DNA of 41,519 nucleotides, from positions 1-41,519 of the forward strand of contig JAIDTL010000160.1 in the NCBI GenBank assembly GCA_029060725.1, in the 5' to 3' direction. This document shows positions 8,006 through 16,170 of this stretch, in pieces. Source of the stretch: Muribaculaceae bacterium (GTDB taxonomy: Bacteria > Bacteroidota > Bacteroidia > Bacteroidales > Muribaculaceae). The translations under genes and the position numbers were made by a program. The notes below the pieces were generated by a model. That model made no database searches. It was given only the letters and a program-made list of their open reading frames with translations, and was not told the origin of the DNA. Within the stretch, counting starts at the first letter, position 1. The number at the start of each line of letters is the position of its first letter.

Positions 8006-9289
8006 ATGACACCAGATATAAAGAACGATTTTAGTGGAATCCCTTCAATGGCAGGATTTTTGTATCAAATATTATATTATTTGAAAACATTGCTGTCATT
8101 GAAGCCAGACGAGGAGGTTTCATTGGAACTATATGATGACGTTGCGTTGGAGAGTTCTGAGGCGATTACATACTTTCAGCTTAAACATACTACTTCTGGT
8201 ATCTCTAAAAATCTTACAAAACGAGACAGTGATCTTTGGAAAACGCTTTATATCTGGGTAAAGATTATTCAAAGTAAGGGAACATTAGAAGAACAGAAAA
8301 AATGGATATCAAAGTCAAAATTTGTTCTTGTAACGAGTAAGAAGACCGAAACTAATGAGTTGGTTAATCTTATTCAACAGTATATATCCACCGACAATAA
8401 CGATGGTAATTGGACCAAAATAGAGAAGTTTATTTCTGAACAAGCAAATAAAAAGAAAATATCGAAGAAGGAACTGGAAGATTGTGATCAAAATAACGGA
8501 AAAGAAGATCAAATTACAAAAGTCAGTTTTTATGCTGATGTATTAGATAAATTTGAATTAAAAAGAGAATTAATAACTACCACAGAGGTTATTACACAAG
8601 ATGTAAAAGGAATCTATAAAGAAATATCCGACATTCTTAGATATGGTAACCATATACAAGAAAGTAGGATACATTCTTTAATTGAGGTCTTGCTGGGTAG
8701 ATTAGAGACTTCATTTAAAGATACGATTCTAAAAGGGAACCCTAGTAGATACTCAGGCAAAAGTTTTGATGAATACTTTGGTCCCATTTTTAGACGATTT
8801 CTTCGTCAAAAATTTGTTACAATGCCATTGAAAGTGACAGATCCAGACAAATACTTATCGTCTACATTTATCAAACAGCTGTCAGATATCGGAGATCATG
8901 CAGTTCAAGAACCAAAAATTGTAAGCACAATAACACAAAGATTAAGTTTTGAAAATGATTATAATATTTCAAAACAAGATATATCATTGGATGAACAGCA
9001 AACATTCGAACAAGACATTCACTTAAATTGGGAGAATCATTTCGAATATTATAATGGTTCCATATCTGATTTGACTTCTGAACAAGATATAAAAAAATCA
9101 GCGAAGGATATATTGTATCAAATACGGAACTCTAAAGTAAACTTTGTAGGAGAACCTTTATCTAACGAATCCGTATATGGTTGTTATTATTATTTCTCTG
9201 ATGGAGAACATCCAACTATTGGATGGAGATCAGATTGGAAAGATAAGTATAACGGAGAAGATTTTAGAAAAAAATGGACTATAGATTAA
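8006..9289 (+). CDS. ABC-3C effector: Cap4-like nuclease domain with ABC-3C C-terminal domain
   Basis: The 427-residue protein opens with FSGIPSMAGFLYQILYYLKT (residues 9-28). It then has E41, D44/D45 and Q58-x-K60 (SLELYDDVAL ... TYFQLKHT), the E-D-QxK pattern of the Cap4/DUF4297-type PD-(D/E)XK nuclease found in defence systems. The C-terminal 100 residues, with Trp-rich W-x-N-H-F-E-Y and GWRSDWKDKY, resemble the C-terminal domain of ABC-3C components. The predicted role is the DNA-cleaving effector, held in check by the ATPase partners. It is the first gene of four overlapping genes; its end overlaps the middle component by 16 bases. Composition is clearly more AT-rich than the ICE genes, pointing to separate acquisition. 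Family assignment is from motifs, not from a search. Confidence 0.75.
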   Translation: MTPDIKNDFSGIPSMAGFLYQILYYLKTLLSLKPDEEVSLELYDDVALESSEAITYFQLKHTTSGISKNLTKRDSDLWKTLYIWVKIIQSKGTLEEQKKWISKSKFVLVTSKKTETNELVNLIQQYISTDNNDGNWTKIEKFISEQANKKKISKKELEDCDQNNGKEDQITKVSFYADVLDKFELKRELITTTEVITQDVKGIYKEISDILRYGNHIQESRIHSLIEVLLGRLETSFKDTILKGNPSRYSGKSFDEYFGPIFRRFLRQKFVTMPLKVTDPDKYLSSTFIKQLSDIGDHAVQEPKIVSTITQRLSFENDYNISKQDISLDEQQTFEQDIHLNWENHFEYYNGSISDLTSEQDIKKSAKDILYQIRNSKVNFVGEPLSNESVYGCYYYFSDGEHPTIGWRSDWKDKYNGEDFRKKWTID

Positions 9290-9705
9290 ATAATGAGGCC
9301 TTAATAGCCTGTTGTATTTCACCATTGATTGAAAGAAGGTCGTTAACAGTCGCTCAGATAACGCTTGTTCTTACAATCTTACTTAATGATAGTATACGAC
9401 ATATTATTTTGACAACTCCCAGAATAGTGATTGATAATAAGAAACTTAATAAGATAAGTTTAAGTTACCAAGAGTTATTGCCTTATATCATGAACTCATT
9501 GGTACTGCTAATCCAAAGTGGATGTATAATCATAGAGCAGGATGCTATTAAAAAGCTTCCACTGAACTCTCATCTAAGCGAAGTTATAGAAGATAGATCG
9601 GTTGGTAGACTAAGGGACATATTGAACGATATGGAAGCTGTGTTGGATCGAATCTGTTCTTATGAAATATCTACATTATATAAAGAACTAAATATCAGTC
9701 TATGA
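9274..9705 (+). CDS. ABC-3C middle component
   Basis: This 143-residue, mostly helical protein starts MDYRLNNEALIACCISPLIE. The size and the N-terminal N-x-x-L-I-A pattern fit the middle components (MC) of ABC three-component systems, thought to bridge effector and ATPase. Its start lies inside the end of the nuclease gene (16-base overlap), and its TGA overlaps the ATPase ATG by four bases. Exact MC subfamily cannot be decided here. Confidence 0.7.
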   Translation: MDYRLNNEALIACCISPLIERRSLTVAQITLVLTILLNDSIRHIILTTPRIVIDNKKLNKISLSYQELLPYIMNSLVLLIQSGCIIIEQDAIKKLPLNSHLSEVIEDRSVGRLRDILNDMEAVLDRICSYEISTLYKELNISL

Positions 9706-11600
9706 ATTTCTATATAAAAAAACTAAAACTATGGTTTAAAACCCATCGTCAACCTATAACCTATGAGTTTGAACCTGATAAAGTAAATGTCATTACAGGG
9801 AACTCGTCAACAGGAAAGTCATCTATCCTGCGAATAATAGATTATTGTCTATTCTCTCCTGAATCAAGCATAGTTGAAGATGTCATCAATCAGAATGTGC
9901 AATGGTATGGGCTTATTTTTCATCTTGATGGCCATGATTATGCTGTTGCTCGTACAGCTCCATTCTCAGGGACGATAACTAAAGAAATATATTGGAAAGA
10001 GGATTGTGATGACTTTTCAGATGCATATCCGGTACCTGATTCTAATATCAGTCGGATTGAGTTAGAACAATGGATGGATGAAAAATTCCATGTGTCTGGA
10101 ATTGAAGTTGAGGATAAAAAGAAAACCTATAAAATTCATTTCCGTCATATGATGATGTTATCATATTTGACAGAGGATATTATTGCGACCTTGAATACCT
10201 ACTTTGATACCAATTTCTTTGGGGAAAGGGAGTATTTCCGTTATCTACCTAATATTCTCCAAGTAGGCCTTGGTATGGATGCTTTTTCCGTTAAGGATCT
10301 AGAACATACCAAAGAAACATTAATAAATAAAATAAAAAGAGAGGAAACAAAGAAAAAGAAAGATATTGAAAATGAAAAAAAGTATTTGCAGAAACTTTCT
10401 GCTATAGTAGAAGAAGCCAAATCTTTGGGGGTGATTACTTCTGTACCAGAAGTTGGTAAAGAAGTAGAGACGGTATTTGATGGTATTGGAAGACTTAGGA
10501 ATGAGGTCAATAGAATTAAAAGAGAAAGGACCCGATTAGGCGAGATAGATTCCCGTTACGTAGAACTTCATGATATTCGAAAACAAATCAGAGATTTAAA
10601 TTCTTTAAGAAGAGAATATTCAAGAAGTTGTAAATATGCTCAAACCGTAAAGGAATCCATTACTCCAATGGAGTTTCTGATAAATAATCTGGATGTGCAT
10701 ATCTTGTCTGATGAGACTGTTATGCTATACAAGTCTTTAGAAAAGGCTTTTCGGGATATTGAAAATATAAACTTTAAAGTTGATGAACTTCCATCAGATT
10801 TTCAGAAACGTTATGTTACTCTTCAACAACAAGAATCGAATATTTTAAAAAGAATTGAATGTCTTGAAAACTCATATAAGATAATGCTTAATCCTGAGGT
10901 ACTTATGGCTGCGTTTGAATTAGATGCTAGACTAAAAGTGCTTGAACGCAAACCTGCTACATATGTTGGTGATATTAAAGTAGCTTGTACCAAGGATGAT
11001 CTGAAAGAGCTTAGCTGTCAAATAGAAAATCTAAAAAATCAAAATGATCTGGCAATAAAAGAGTTAAATCTGAATATCCAAACATACTATGATATTCAAG
11101 ACGGAATGTCAGATTCTTATAGAAACTGTGATGTTTCGTTTGATTTAGATAATGCTACTTTAAGAGTACGTAAAAAAGAAGAATACGCCTATATAAGAAA
11201 TGTAGGTAGTAAATCTAATTATATGTTTCTCCATTTGTGCTTTTTTCTTGGATTGCACGAATTCATATCGTCTCGTAAAAATAAGAGGGTTCCAAATTTT
11301 CTTTTCATAGACCAGCCAAGTATCCCATATTTTGGTCACAGGGAGAGTAATGTGTTATCGAATAATAAAGATATGTATGTAAGTTCGAAAGATGACGAAT
11401 CTAAACTGAAAGCGGCATTTAAACTTATTGATAATTTTATGAGTCAAAATATCAATAAGGATAAGGATGAGCATTTTCAGATAATAATGGTAGAACATGC
11501 AGATCCAGAATATTGGAAAGATCTTCCATATTTTGTTACAAGATATGTGTTTACTGAAGATAAGGATTATGGACTTATACCTAAGTATATCGCGCAGTAA
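9702..11600 (+). CDS. DUF3732 ABC-type ATPase of ABC-3C system
   Basis: The 632-residue protein has a Walker A GNSSTGKS at residues 33-40 inside an SMC/RecN-like start (YEFEPDKVNVITGNSSTGKS). A coiled-coil-rich middle (about 200-290 and 340-460) follows. Near residues 533-545 it has FLFIDQPSIPYF, the Walker B segment characteristic of DUF3732 proteins (usually DQPSQPYF), and IIMVEHAD near 590 supplies the switch histidine. It would act as the sensor/motor of the system. The final base of its TAA is the first base of the NA37 gene's ATG. Confidence 0.85.
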   Translation: MNFYIKKLKLWFKTHRQPITYEFEPDKVNVITGNSSTGKSSILRIIDYCLFSPESSIVEDVINQNVQWYGLIFHLDGHDYAVARTAPFSGTITKEIYWKEDCDDFSDAYPVPDSNISRIELEQWMDEKFHVSGIEVEDKKKTYKIHFRHMMMLSYLTEDIIATLNTYFDTNFFGEREYFRYLPNILQVGLGMDAFSVKDLEHTKETLINKIKREETKKKKDIENEKKYLQKLSAIVEEAKSLGVITSVPEVGKEVETVFDGIGRLRNEVNRIKRERTRLGEIDSRYVELHDIRKQIRDLNSLRREYSRSCKYAQTVKESITPMEFLINNLDVHILSDETVMLYKSLEKAFRDIENINFKVDELPSDFQKRYVTLQQQESNILKRIECLENSYKIMLNPEVLMAAFELDARLKVLERKPATYVGDIKVACTKDDLKELSCQIENLKNQNDLAIKELNLNIQTYYDIQDGMSDSYRNCDVSFDLDNATLRVRKKEEYAYIRNVGSKSNYMFLHLCFFLGLHEFISSRKNKRVPNFLFIDQPSIPYFGHRESNVLSNNKDMYVSSKDDESKLKAAFKLIDNFMSQNINKDKDEHFQIIMVEHADPEYWKDLPYFVTRYVFTEDKDYGLIPKYIAQ

Positions 11601-12619
11601 TGAAAAATATTAATATATTAACACTGGATGCTGTTTCAATACAGGTAGTGGGCAATAAAACTTTAGCAGAAGGAATATCTTATGCTAGTCAATTGTCACA
11701 TCTTGGACAATCAGAGGAGTTCATGAAAGAAATGATTGATAAGAACTTTGATTTCATAAGTAAAAAGCATTTCACTTATATTGAGTCAATAGATTTAAAT
11801 CCTACATATAATTTTATAAAGAGGATATTCAATAATCGCGAGAACTTCTTAAAGCAATCAAATAATCTAGCTGCTTATCTTTATGAGCAAAGTATTCATC
11901 CGAATATTAAATGTGGTGAGTTTTATGTTATTTTAGCCACTTGCGAATACATGGGAGAGGTACATGAGTGTGTGATTCTTCTTAAGAATGAGAGGAAGGA
12001 ACCATTTTTGTCATTCGAAAGTAATGGTTCGGTAATCAATGTCAAGACAAATTATGGGATGGGAATTAAGAATCTGGATAAGGGCTGTATTGTAATAAAC
12101 AAAGACGAGCTGAGTGGTTATGTAGTATATACAGTTGATAAGACCAATTATGGAGCAGATGCGCATTATTGGATTGAAAGTTTTTTGCATGTCGAGGACT
12201 CTAAAGATGATAGCTACAATAATTCTTTAAAGATGCTGAGTGCTTGTACTTCATTTGTTCGAGAACTTAAAAAAACAGAAAATGATATAGAATGTGCAAA
12301 AATAGCCTCAACGATGAATGATATCTTTAGCTCAGGCATCAGTATTGATAAGCAAACTTTAATAGAAAAGACTTGTCATAATGATAAGCATAAAGAACTT
12401 TTAAGAGGTCTCCTTAAGGTAGTAGGAGCAGATGATGGATCTTTTCCCGAAACTATCCATCCTGAGTTAAATGCGATTAAACGTAGAAGTCTAACTAAGC
12501 TTAATACCATTAAACTTGGGAATGACTTTGAACTGAAAATATTAAATCCAGAAGGAACTATAGTTACCGGGAAGGATGATATAACAGGTATGAGATATAC
12601 TACATTGTTCTATAAATGA
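11600..12619 (+). CDS. NA37/NdpA-like nucleoid-associated protein in ABC-3C operon
   Basis: The 339-residue protein matches the 37-kDa nucleoid-associated (NdpA/YejK) family in length and layout: an N-terminal part, a central GEFYVILATCEYMGEVHECV beta-rich region, and a C-terminal basic region after LNAIKRRSLTKLNTIKLGND. NA37 proteins bind DNA. Here the gene starts on the last base of the ATPase stop (TAATG), so it must be produced with the ABC-3C proteins. I infer a DNA-recognition or loading role. A 16-base-stem terminator lies 215 bases downstream. Confidence 0.75.
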   Translation: MKNINILTLDAVSIQVVGNKTLAEGISYASQLSHLGQSEEFMKEMIDKNFDFISKKHFTYIESIDLNPTYNFIKRIFNNRENFLKQSNNLAAYLYEQSIHPNIKCGEFYVILATCEYMGEVHECVILLKNERKEPFLSFESNGSVINVKTNYGMGIKNLDKGCIVINKDELSGYVVYTVDKTNYGADAHYWIESFLHVEDSKDDSYNNSLKMLSACTSFVRELKKTENDIECAKIASTMNDIFSSGISIDKQTLIEKTCHNDKHKELLRGLLKVVGADDGSFPETIHPELNAIKRRSLTKLNTIKLGNDFELKILNPEGTIVTGKDDITGMRYTTLFYK

Positions 12620-12630
12620 TGCTGAATTTA

Positions 12631-12878
12631 CGTATGAAAATGGGAGTTTGTTTGGCCAATGTTTGGCCAGTAAAATATAGATTTTTTTGACCAATCGCCT
12701 CAGACCGCCTCAGATGGTCTGGTTTGTTTGGCTAAATTACATGCAAAATTAGTTAAGTGGTTGATTGTTAGTATATATAATATTCTTCAACGAAGAGGAA
12801 TATTGATCGCTTACGAGGAGTCAAATAGAAGATAATCAATCGGATAAACAAATTTGCATTGTTTATCCGATTGATTTT
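12631..12878 (+). repeat. Long direct repeat, copy 1 of 3
   Basis: This non-coding unit shares near-identical blocks with copies at 14779-15048 and 17002-17171: CCAATGTTTGGCC, TTTTTTTGACC, a GGTCT/AGACC stem, TTTGTTTGGCTAAATTACAT followed by GCAAAATTAGTTAA, and TTCTTCAACGA. After GATCGCTTACGAGGAGTC it ends in a terminator hairpin. Copies 1 and 2 also share CAGACATNTGTGAGTAT further downstream (12994-13010 for copy 1). All three copies point the same way and bound two gene cassettes. Confidence 0.85.
12834..12876. terminator. Terminator hairpin in repeat copy 1
   Basis: A perfect 16-base stem (AATCAATCGGATAAAC at 12834-12849 with its complement at 12861-12876) encloses an 11-base loop. It lies between the convergent ABC-3C operon and the immunity-like gene. 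Copy 2 of the repeat carries the same hairpin with one wobble pair (14977-15019). Confidence 0.75.
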
Positions 12879-13080
12879 CTTGGTATTTTGGCCAAACAAA
12901 TACAAACATATAATTTATTGAAAATCAACAATGCTTATTTTTAGTCCATTCAATAATTCTGGATTTGTTTGTATATAATTCATGCCGTTTTCAGACATGT
13001 GTGAGTATCGGTAACCCGTATCTCCTTGATAATATGGAGTGATTTCCGGAGAATATATTTCGGAGTGGAGGATTAGTATT

Positions 13081-13455
13081 TCAGACAGGTTCGATATCTT
13101 CGATTTCAGGGGCCAATTCAAGCAGAGTCTTGCCGTCTATCTTGAGGTTTTCTACGAGAGCCATAGGGCTATCGAAAACTTCCTTTCGCTCTGTAAAGTG
13201 ACTGTCGGAAATTACACCTTCACCTGAATTAAGCAGATAGTATGTATGGTCGTTGTATGTTAACTCAACATCGTATCCCGCGATACAATAGTCGTAGAGT
13301 AGCACCCCGAGGGCTTTGCAAGAATAGCCCTCGTAAGAATCGCCATACATTTTCTTATTTGGAGGGTATTTGCTATTGAAAGGAAACCCAAAGAGGTCAT
13401 AGCCAACATAATCACGAGGGTCGTTCTCCTTGGTAATATAAATTTTATTTTCCAT
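13081..13455 (-). CDS. Putative immunity protein
   Basis: The 124-residue acidic protein begins MENKIYITKENDPRDYVGYD and contains YDVELTYNDHTYYLLNSGEG and LVENLKIDGKTLLELAPEIE. I do not recognise a named family. It is a small acidic protein directly downstream of a toxin-like gene and overlapping it by 11 bases, as expected for the immunity half of a toxin/immunity pair. The call rests on context. Confidence 0.5.
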   Translation of the reverse strand: MENKIYITKENDPRDYVGYDLFGFPFNSKYPPNKKMYGDSYEGYSCKALGVLLYDYCIAGYDVELTYNDHTYYLLNSGEGVISDSHFTERKEVFDSPMALVENLKIDGKTLLELAPEIEDIEPV

Positions 13456-13846
13456 AATTTCTGACTCTTTCTAAAATAGATTTCTTTTCTGCATCAAGTG
13501 CATAAGTTTCACTTTCTGGGAAGCCATTCCTATTAGTTATTGTTTTAGTATGTCCATTTTCACAGGGATGATAGTGTTCACCAAGGCCATTGTGTTCACG
13601 CGTATGTATTTCCCATATCTTTTTTCCATCCGGACCATATTTAGCAATTGCCTGTACATCATTACCTTTTTTGTTAAAGGTAGCATATGTGCGATTAGGG
13701 GTATGACTTTCTTCTGGAAGTTTGACAGAATCCTTAGAATTCTTTTTTTGAACAATCTGTATTTCTCCTATTGTGCCAGTGGTATTCCATTTACGTCCCA
13801 ACTCCGAATAAAGGCTTCCATTACTATGAGATCCGTTTGCGCCCAT
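13445..13846 (-). CDS. Putative polymorphic-toxin C-terminal domain protein (stand-alone)
   Basis: The 133-residue protein resembles the C-terminal toxin modules of polymorphic toxins: AIAKYGPDGKKIWEIHTREH followed by NGLGEHYHPCENGH, with candidate catalytic histidines at 81, 85, 91 and 93. The exact nuclease family is unresolved. There is no signal peptide, RHS core or other delivery domain. An in-frame stop lies seven codons upstream of the ATG, so this is an orphan module rather than the end of a longer frame. It overlaps DUF4417 upstream (23 bases) and the immunity-like gene downstream (11 bases). Confidence 0.5.
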   Translation of the reverse strand: MGANGSHSNGSLYSELGRKWNTTGTIGEIQIVQKKNSKDSVKLPEESHTPNRTYATFNKKGNDVQAIAKYGPDGKKIWEIHTREHNGLGEHYHPCENGHTKTITNRNGFPESETYALDAEKKSILERVRNYGK

Positions 13847-14627
13847 TGCGAAGATTTTTAAGGTTTATATTCTCGAAATAGACACTTATATCCTCTCTTT
13901 CATCAGGCATTTTGTCTCCATAGCGAATAATGAGGACTGGTTCAAGCACTCTCAATGCCTCCTCGTAACCTTTTCTCCATAAATATTTGGCAGCATGGTT
14001 TCCTTTTATTCCAGTACAGTTTATAGCAATAACCGAATGTCTTGGAATCCCAATAAAGGCGTATGAATAGCTTGTAGGGTCAGACCAGGTAACATTGGGT
14101 ATCATGCGTACTCCCTGAGATTGATAGAATGCCGTCAAAGCCATATTCCACCAATGGTTATGAAAGTTGACGAACTTGTTCATTCCAATCTTTTGCGAAA
14201 AGTCCGGTCCCACCACGCACGCGAATCTTTTTAGGGGTTCAATGTATCGTTTGGGATTATGAAGAATCCGTGCGAAGTTTATGTCTGGCTCATAGAATAC
14301 CACTACTAAGTCCTTATTGGATTTGTATAGAGCCTTGCTGAAAGGTATAGCAATGTTTGGTAACTCAAAAGGGTTAACTTTATGAACTTTAGGCATAGGA
14401 AAGGGAGCTGTGGAATCTATAAATTCCACATGATTTAATATATCCTGCTTATTCAGGATAAGGTCAGCAGTACGTGAACTTGATTTTTTACGTTGCTTAT
14501 TTTTATTCAGGGAATTTTGTAGCAGATTATTTCCCATCTCATCTATGATGAGGGAATTGAAACTTGCTTGCTTTCTTTTTAAGAATAAAGTCTCTTTTTG
14601 AGGTCTATGCTTATTTTCGTGGATCAT
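13824..14627 (-). CDS. DUF4417 domain protein
   Basis: In this 267-residue protein, residues about 125-240 carry the DUF4417 pattern: LKRFACVVGPDFSQKIGMNK, then the aromatic-rich HNHWWNMALTAFYQSQGVRM, IPNVTWSDPTSYSYAF and GIPRHSVIAI, with LEPVLIIRYG near the end. The basic N-terminal 50 residues look disordered. DUF4417 proteins are common on phages and mobile elements; the function is unknown. It is first in a three-gene minus-strand operon with the toxin- and immunity-like genes. Its promoter uses the 14-base box shared with DUF1848. Confidence 0.75.
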   Translation of the reverse strand: MIHENKHRPQKETLFLKRKQASFNSLIIDEMGNNLLQNSLNKNKQRKKSSSRTADLILNKQDILNHVEFIDSTAPFPMPKVHKVNPFELPNIAIPFSKALYKSNKDLVVVFYEPDINFARILHNPKRYIEPLKRFACVVGPDFSQKIGMNKFVNFHNHWWNMALTAFYQSQGVRMIPNVTWSDPTSYSYAFIGIPRHSVIAINCTGIKGNHAAKYLWRKGYEEALRVLEPVLIIRYGDKMPDEREDISVYFENINLKNLRNGRKRIS

Positions 14628-14694
14628 GCCATATTGTTGTTTGTTATGAAGTTTTGATTGATGTTATGAAGGTCACGTAATTGTTTTAACACTG

Positions 14695-14734
14695 CAAAAT
14701 TACTAAATAAAAATCATTCGTGCCCCTTATCCTG
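14695..14734 (-). promoter_or_regulatory. DUF4417 promoter with shared 14-base box at the -33 position
   Basis: On the minus strand CAGGATAAGGGGCA (14734-14721) is followed after exactly 18 bases by TAATTTTG (14702-14695), a TAnnTTTG -7 element. The usual -33 TTTG is absent and GGGG of the box occupies its place. The same box, spacing and -7 type occur in the divergent DUF1848 promoter. The leader would be about 64 bases. Confidence 0.65.
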
Positions 14735-14778
14735 CGAAAAGTATGACACCATTGTTATGAGTGTTTGCGCTTTTAATA

Positions 14779-15048
14779 GTATGAGAATATTTATTTGACC
14801 AATGTTTGGCCGTTAAAGCATCGTTTTTTTTGACCCATCGCCTCAAATCGTCTCAGATGGTCAAATTTGTTTGGCTAAATTACATGCAAAATTAGTTAAA
14901 TAGTTGATTATTAGTCAATATAATATTCTTCAACGAGGAGGAATATTGATCGCTTACGAGGAGTCAAATAAAAGATAATCAATCGGATAAATAATGAAAA
15001 TTTGTTTGTCCGATTGATTTGTTTGTATTTTCAGACATTTGTGAGTAT
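14779..15048 (+). repeat. Long direct repeat, copy 2 of 3
   Basis: This copy matches copy 1 from CCAATGTTTGGCC through GATCGCTTACGAGGAGTC and the CGGATAAA hairpin, then through CAGACATTTGTGAGTAT. It lacks about 90 bases that copy 1 carries between the hairpin and that tail. It lies wholly between the divergent DUF4417 and DUF1848 promoters, where no terminator is needed for a gene end. The hairpin therefore travels with the repeat. Confidence 0.85.
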
Positions 15049-15063
15049 ATTCTATTTTTTGAT

Positions 15064-15103
15064 CAGGATAAGGGGCATTCTTCATTAAAAAGCATTAACT
15101 TTG
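15064..15103 (+). promoter_or_regulatory. DUF1848 promoter with shared 14-base box; near-leaderless start
   Basis: CAGGATAAGGGGCA (15064-15077), then 18 bases, then TAACTTTG (15096-15103). The -7 element ends five bases before the ATG at 15108, so transcription should begin at or within a few bases of the start codon. Box and spacing are identical to the divergent DUF4417 promoter. Confidence 0.65.
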
Positions 15104-15107
15104 CGAT

Positions 15108-16166
15108 ATGAAACAGAGAAATATAAGATTAGAGACGGATGATGGTCAAGAAGTTGATGCTGTGGCTCCGACTATTTTGTCTGTGAGTAGAGCAACGGAT
15201 ATTCCTGCGTTTTACACTCAATGGTTTTTCAATAGGCTGGCAAAAGGTTACTGTCGTTGGCGCAACCCCTTCAATGGAACTGACAGTTATGTTTCTTTTC
15301 GAAATGTACATTTTATTGTATTCTGGTCAAAGAATCCGGCACCGATTATTCCATATCTCCCAATTCTTAAAGAAAAAGGTATAAATTGTTATTTCCAATA
15401 CACTCTCAATGACTATGAAGCGGAAGAACTGGAGCCAAATGTGCCCATTCTAAGCGAACGAATAAAGACTTTTCGAGTGTTGAGTCGTATCTTGGGCAAG
15501 AGCGGTGTGGTATGGCGCTTTGATCCGATGATATTGACTGATAGGATTTCTTTAGACGATCTCATATTAAAAATAGAGCACCTCGGACAACAGCTGTATG
15601 GCTATACAGATACTTTGGTTTTCAGCTTCGCTGATATTTCTTCATATAGAAAAGTCAGTTCAAATCTTATGCGACATGGCATACGCTATAAGGAATGGAC
15701 AGAAGAGCTTATGCTTGACTTTGCAGAAAGACTTAATGTCTTAAATGATCGTATGGGCTGGAATTTTAATTTGAAGACTTGTGCCGAAAGAATCAGTCTG
15801 GAAGAATTAAATATCTGGCACAGTCGATGTATCGATCAGGAACGCATCGCAAAGATTGCCTGGCAAGATGAGAAATTGATGGAGCATATTGGTATGAAAG
15901 TGGAAAATAGGATCAGCAACATATTTGATGAGGCCAATATTATTCCTCAAGGGGCAATAGAATTGGATGAAAACCATTACGCACTTTCAACAAAAAGAAA
16001 AAAAGATACAGGTCAGCGTAAATTATGTGGATGCTTTCCGGCAAAAGATATCGGTCAGTACAATACTTGTCCACATGGCTGTCTGTATTGCTACGCTAAT
16101 TTATCTCCAGAAATAGCCTTGCGCAATTCATCCCAACATAGAATAGACTCCGACATTTTAATCTAA
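15108..16166 (+). CDS. DUF1848 family protein with C-terminal cysteine cluster
   Basis: The 352-residue protein has the DUF1848 signature SVSRATDIPAFYTQWFFNRL, then NPFNGTDSYVSFRNV and VFWSKNPAPI. It ends with LCGCFPAKDIGQYNTCPHGC followed by LYCYAN, a CxC plus CxxxCxxC-type cluster suggesting an iron-sulfur or zinc site. The short N-terminal extension before the core is typical of longer family members, which supports the chosen ATG. Biochemical function is not established. The methyltransferase-like frame follows after four bases, so they form one operon. Confidence 0.8.
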   Translation: MKQRNIRLETDDGQEVDAVAPTILSVSRATDIPAFYTQWFFNRLAKGYCRWRNPFNGTDSYVSFRNVHFIVFWSKNPAPIIPYLPILKEKGINCYFQYTLNDYEAEELEPNVPILSERIKTFRVLSRILGKSGVVWRFDPMILTDRISLDDLILKIEHLGQQLYGYTDTLVFSFADISSYRKVSSNLMRHGIRYKEWTEELMLDFAERLNVLNDRMGWNFNLKTCAERISLEELNIWHSRCIDQERIAKIAWQDEKLMEHIGMKVENRISNIFDEANIIPQGAIELDENHYALSTKRKKDTGQRKLCGCFPAKDIGQYNTCPHGCLYCYANLSPEIALRNSSQHRIDSDILI

Positions 16167-16170
16167 AGTT

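Noticed and set aside
12915-13121. 68-codon minus-strand frame after the immunity-like gene
   Set aside because: It overlaps that gene's end by 41 bases and includes the CAGACATGTGTGAGTAT tail shared with the long repeats, so it is probably repeat sequence.
14721-15077. TGCCCCTTATCCTG ... CAGGATAAGGGGCA as terminal inverted repeats of a 357-base MITE
   Set aside because: No target-site duplication is visible, and conservation extends to the -7 elements outside the supposed ends at equal spacing, which fits paired promoters better. Not excluded.
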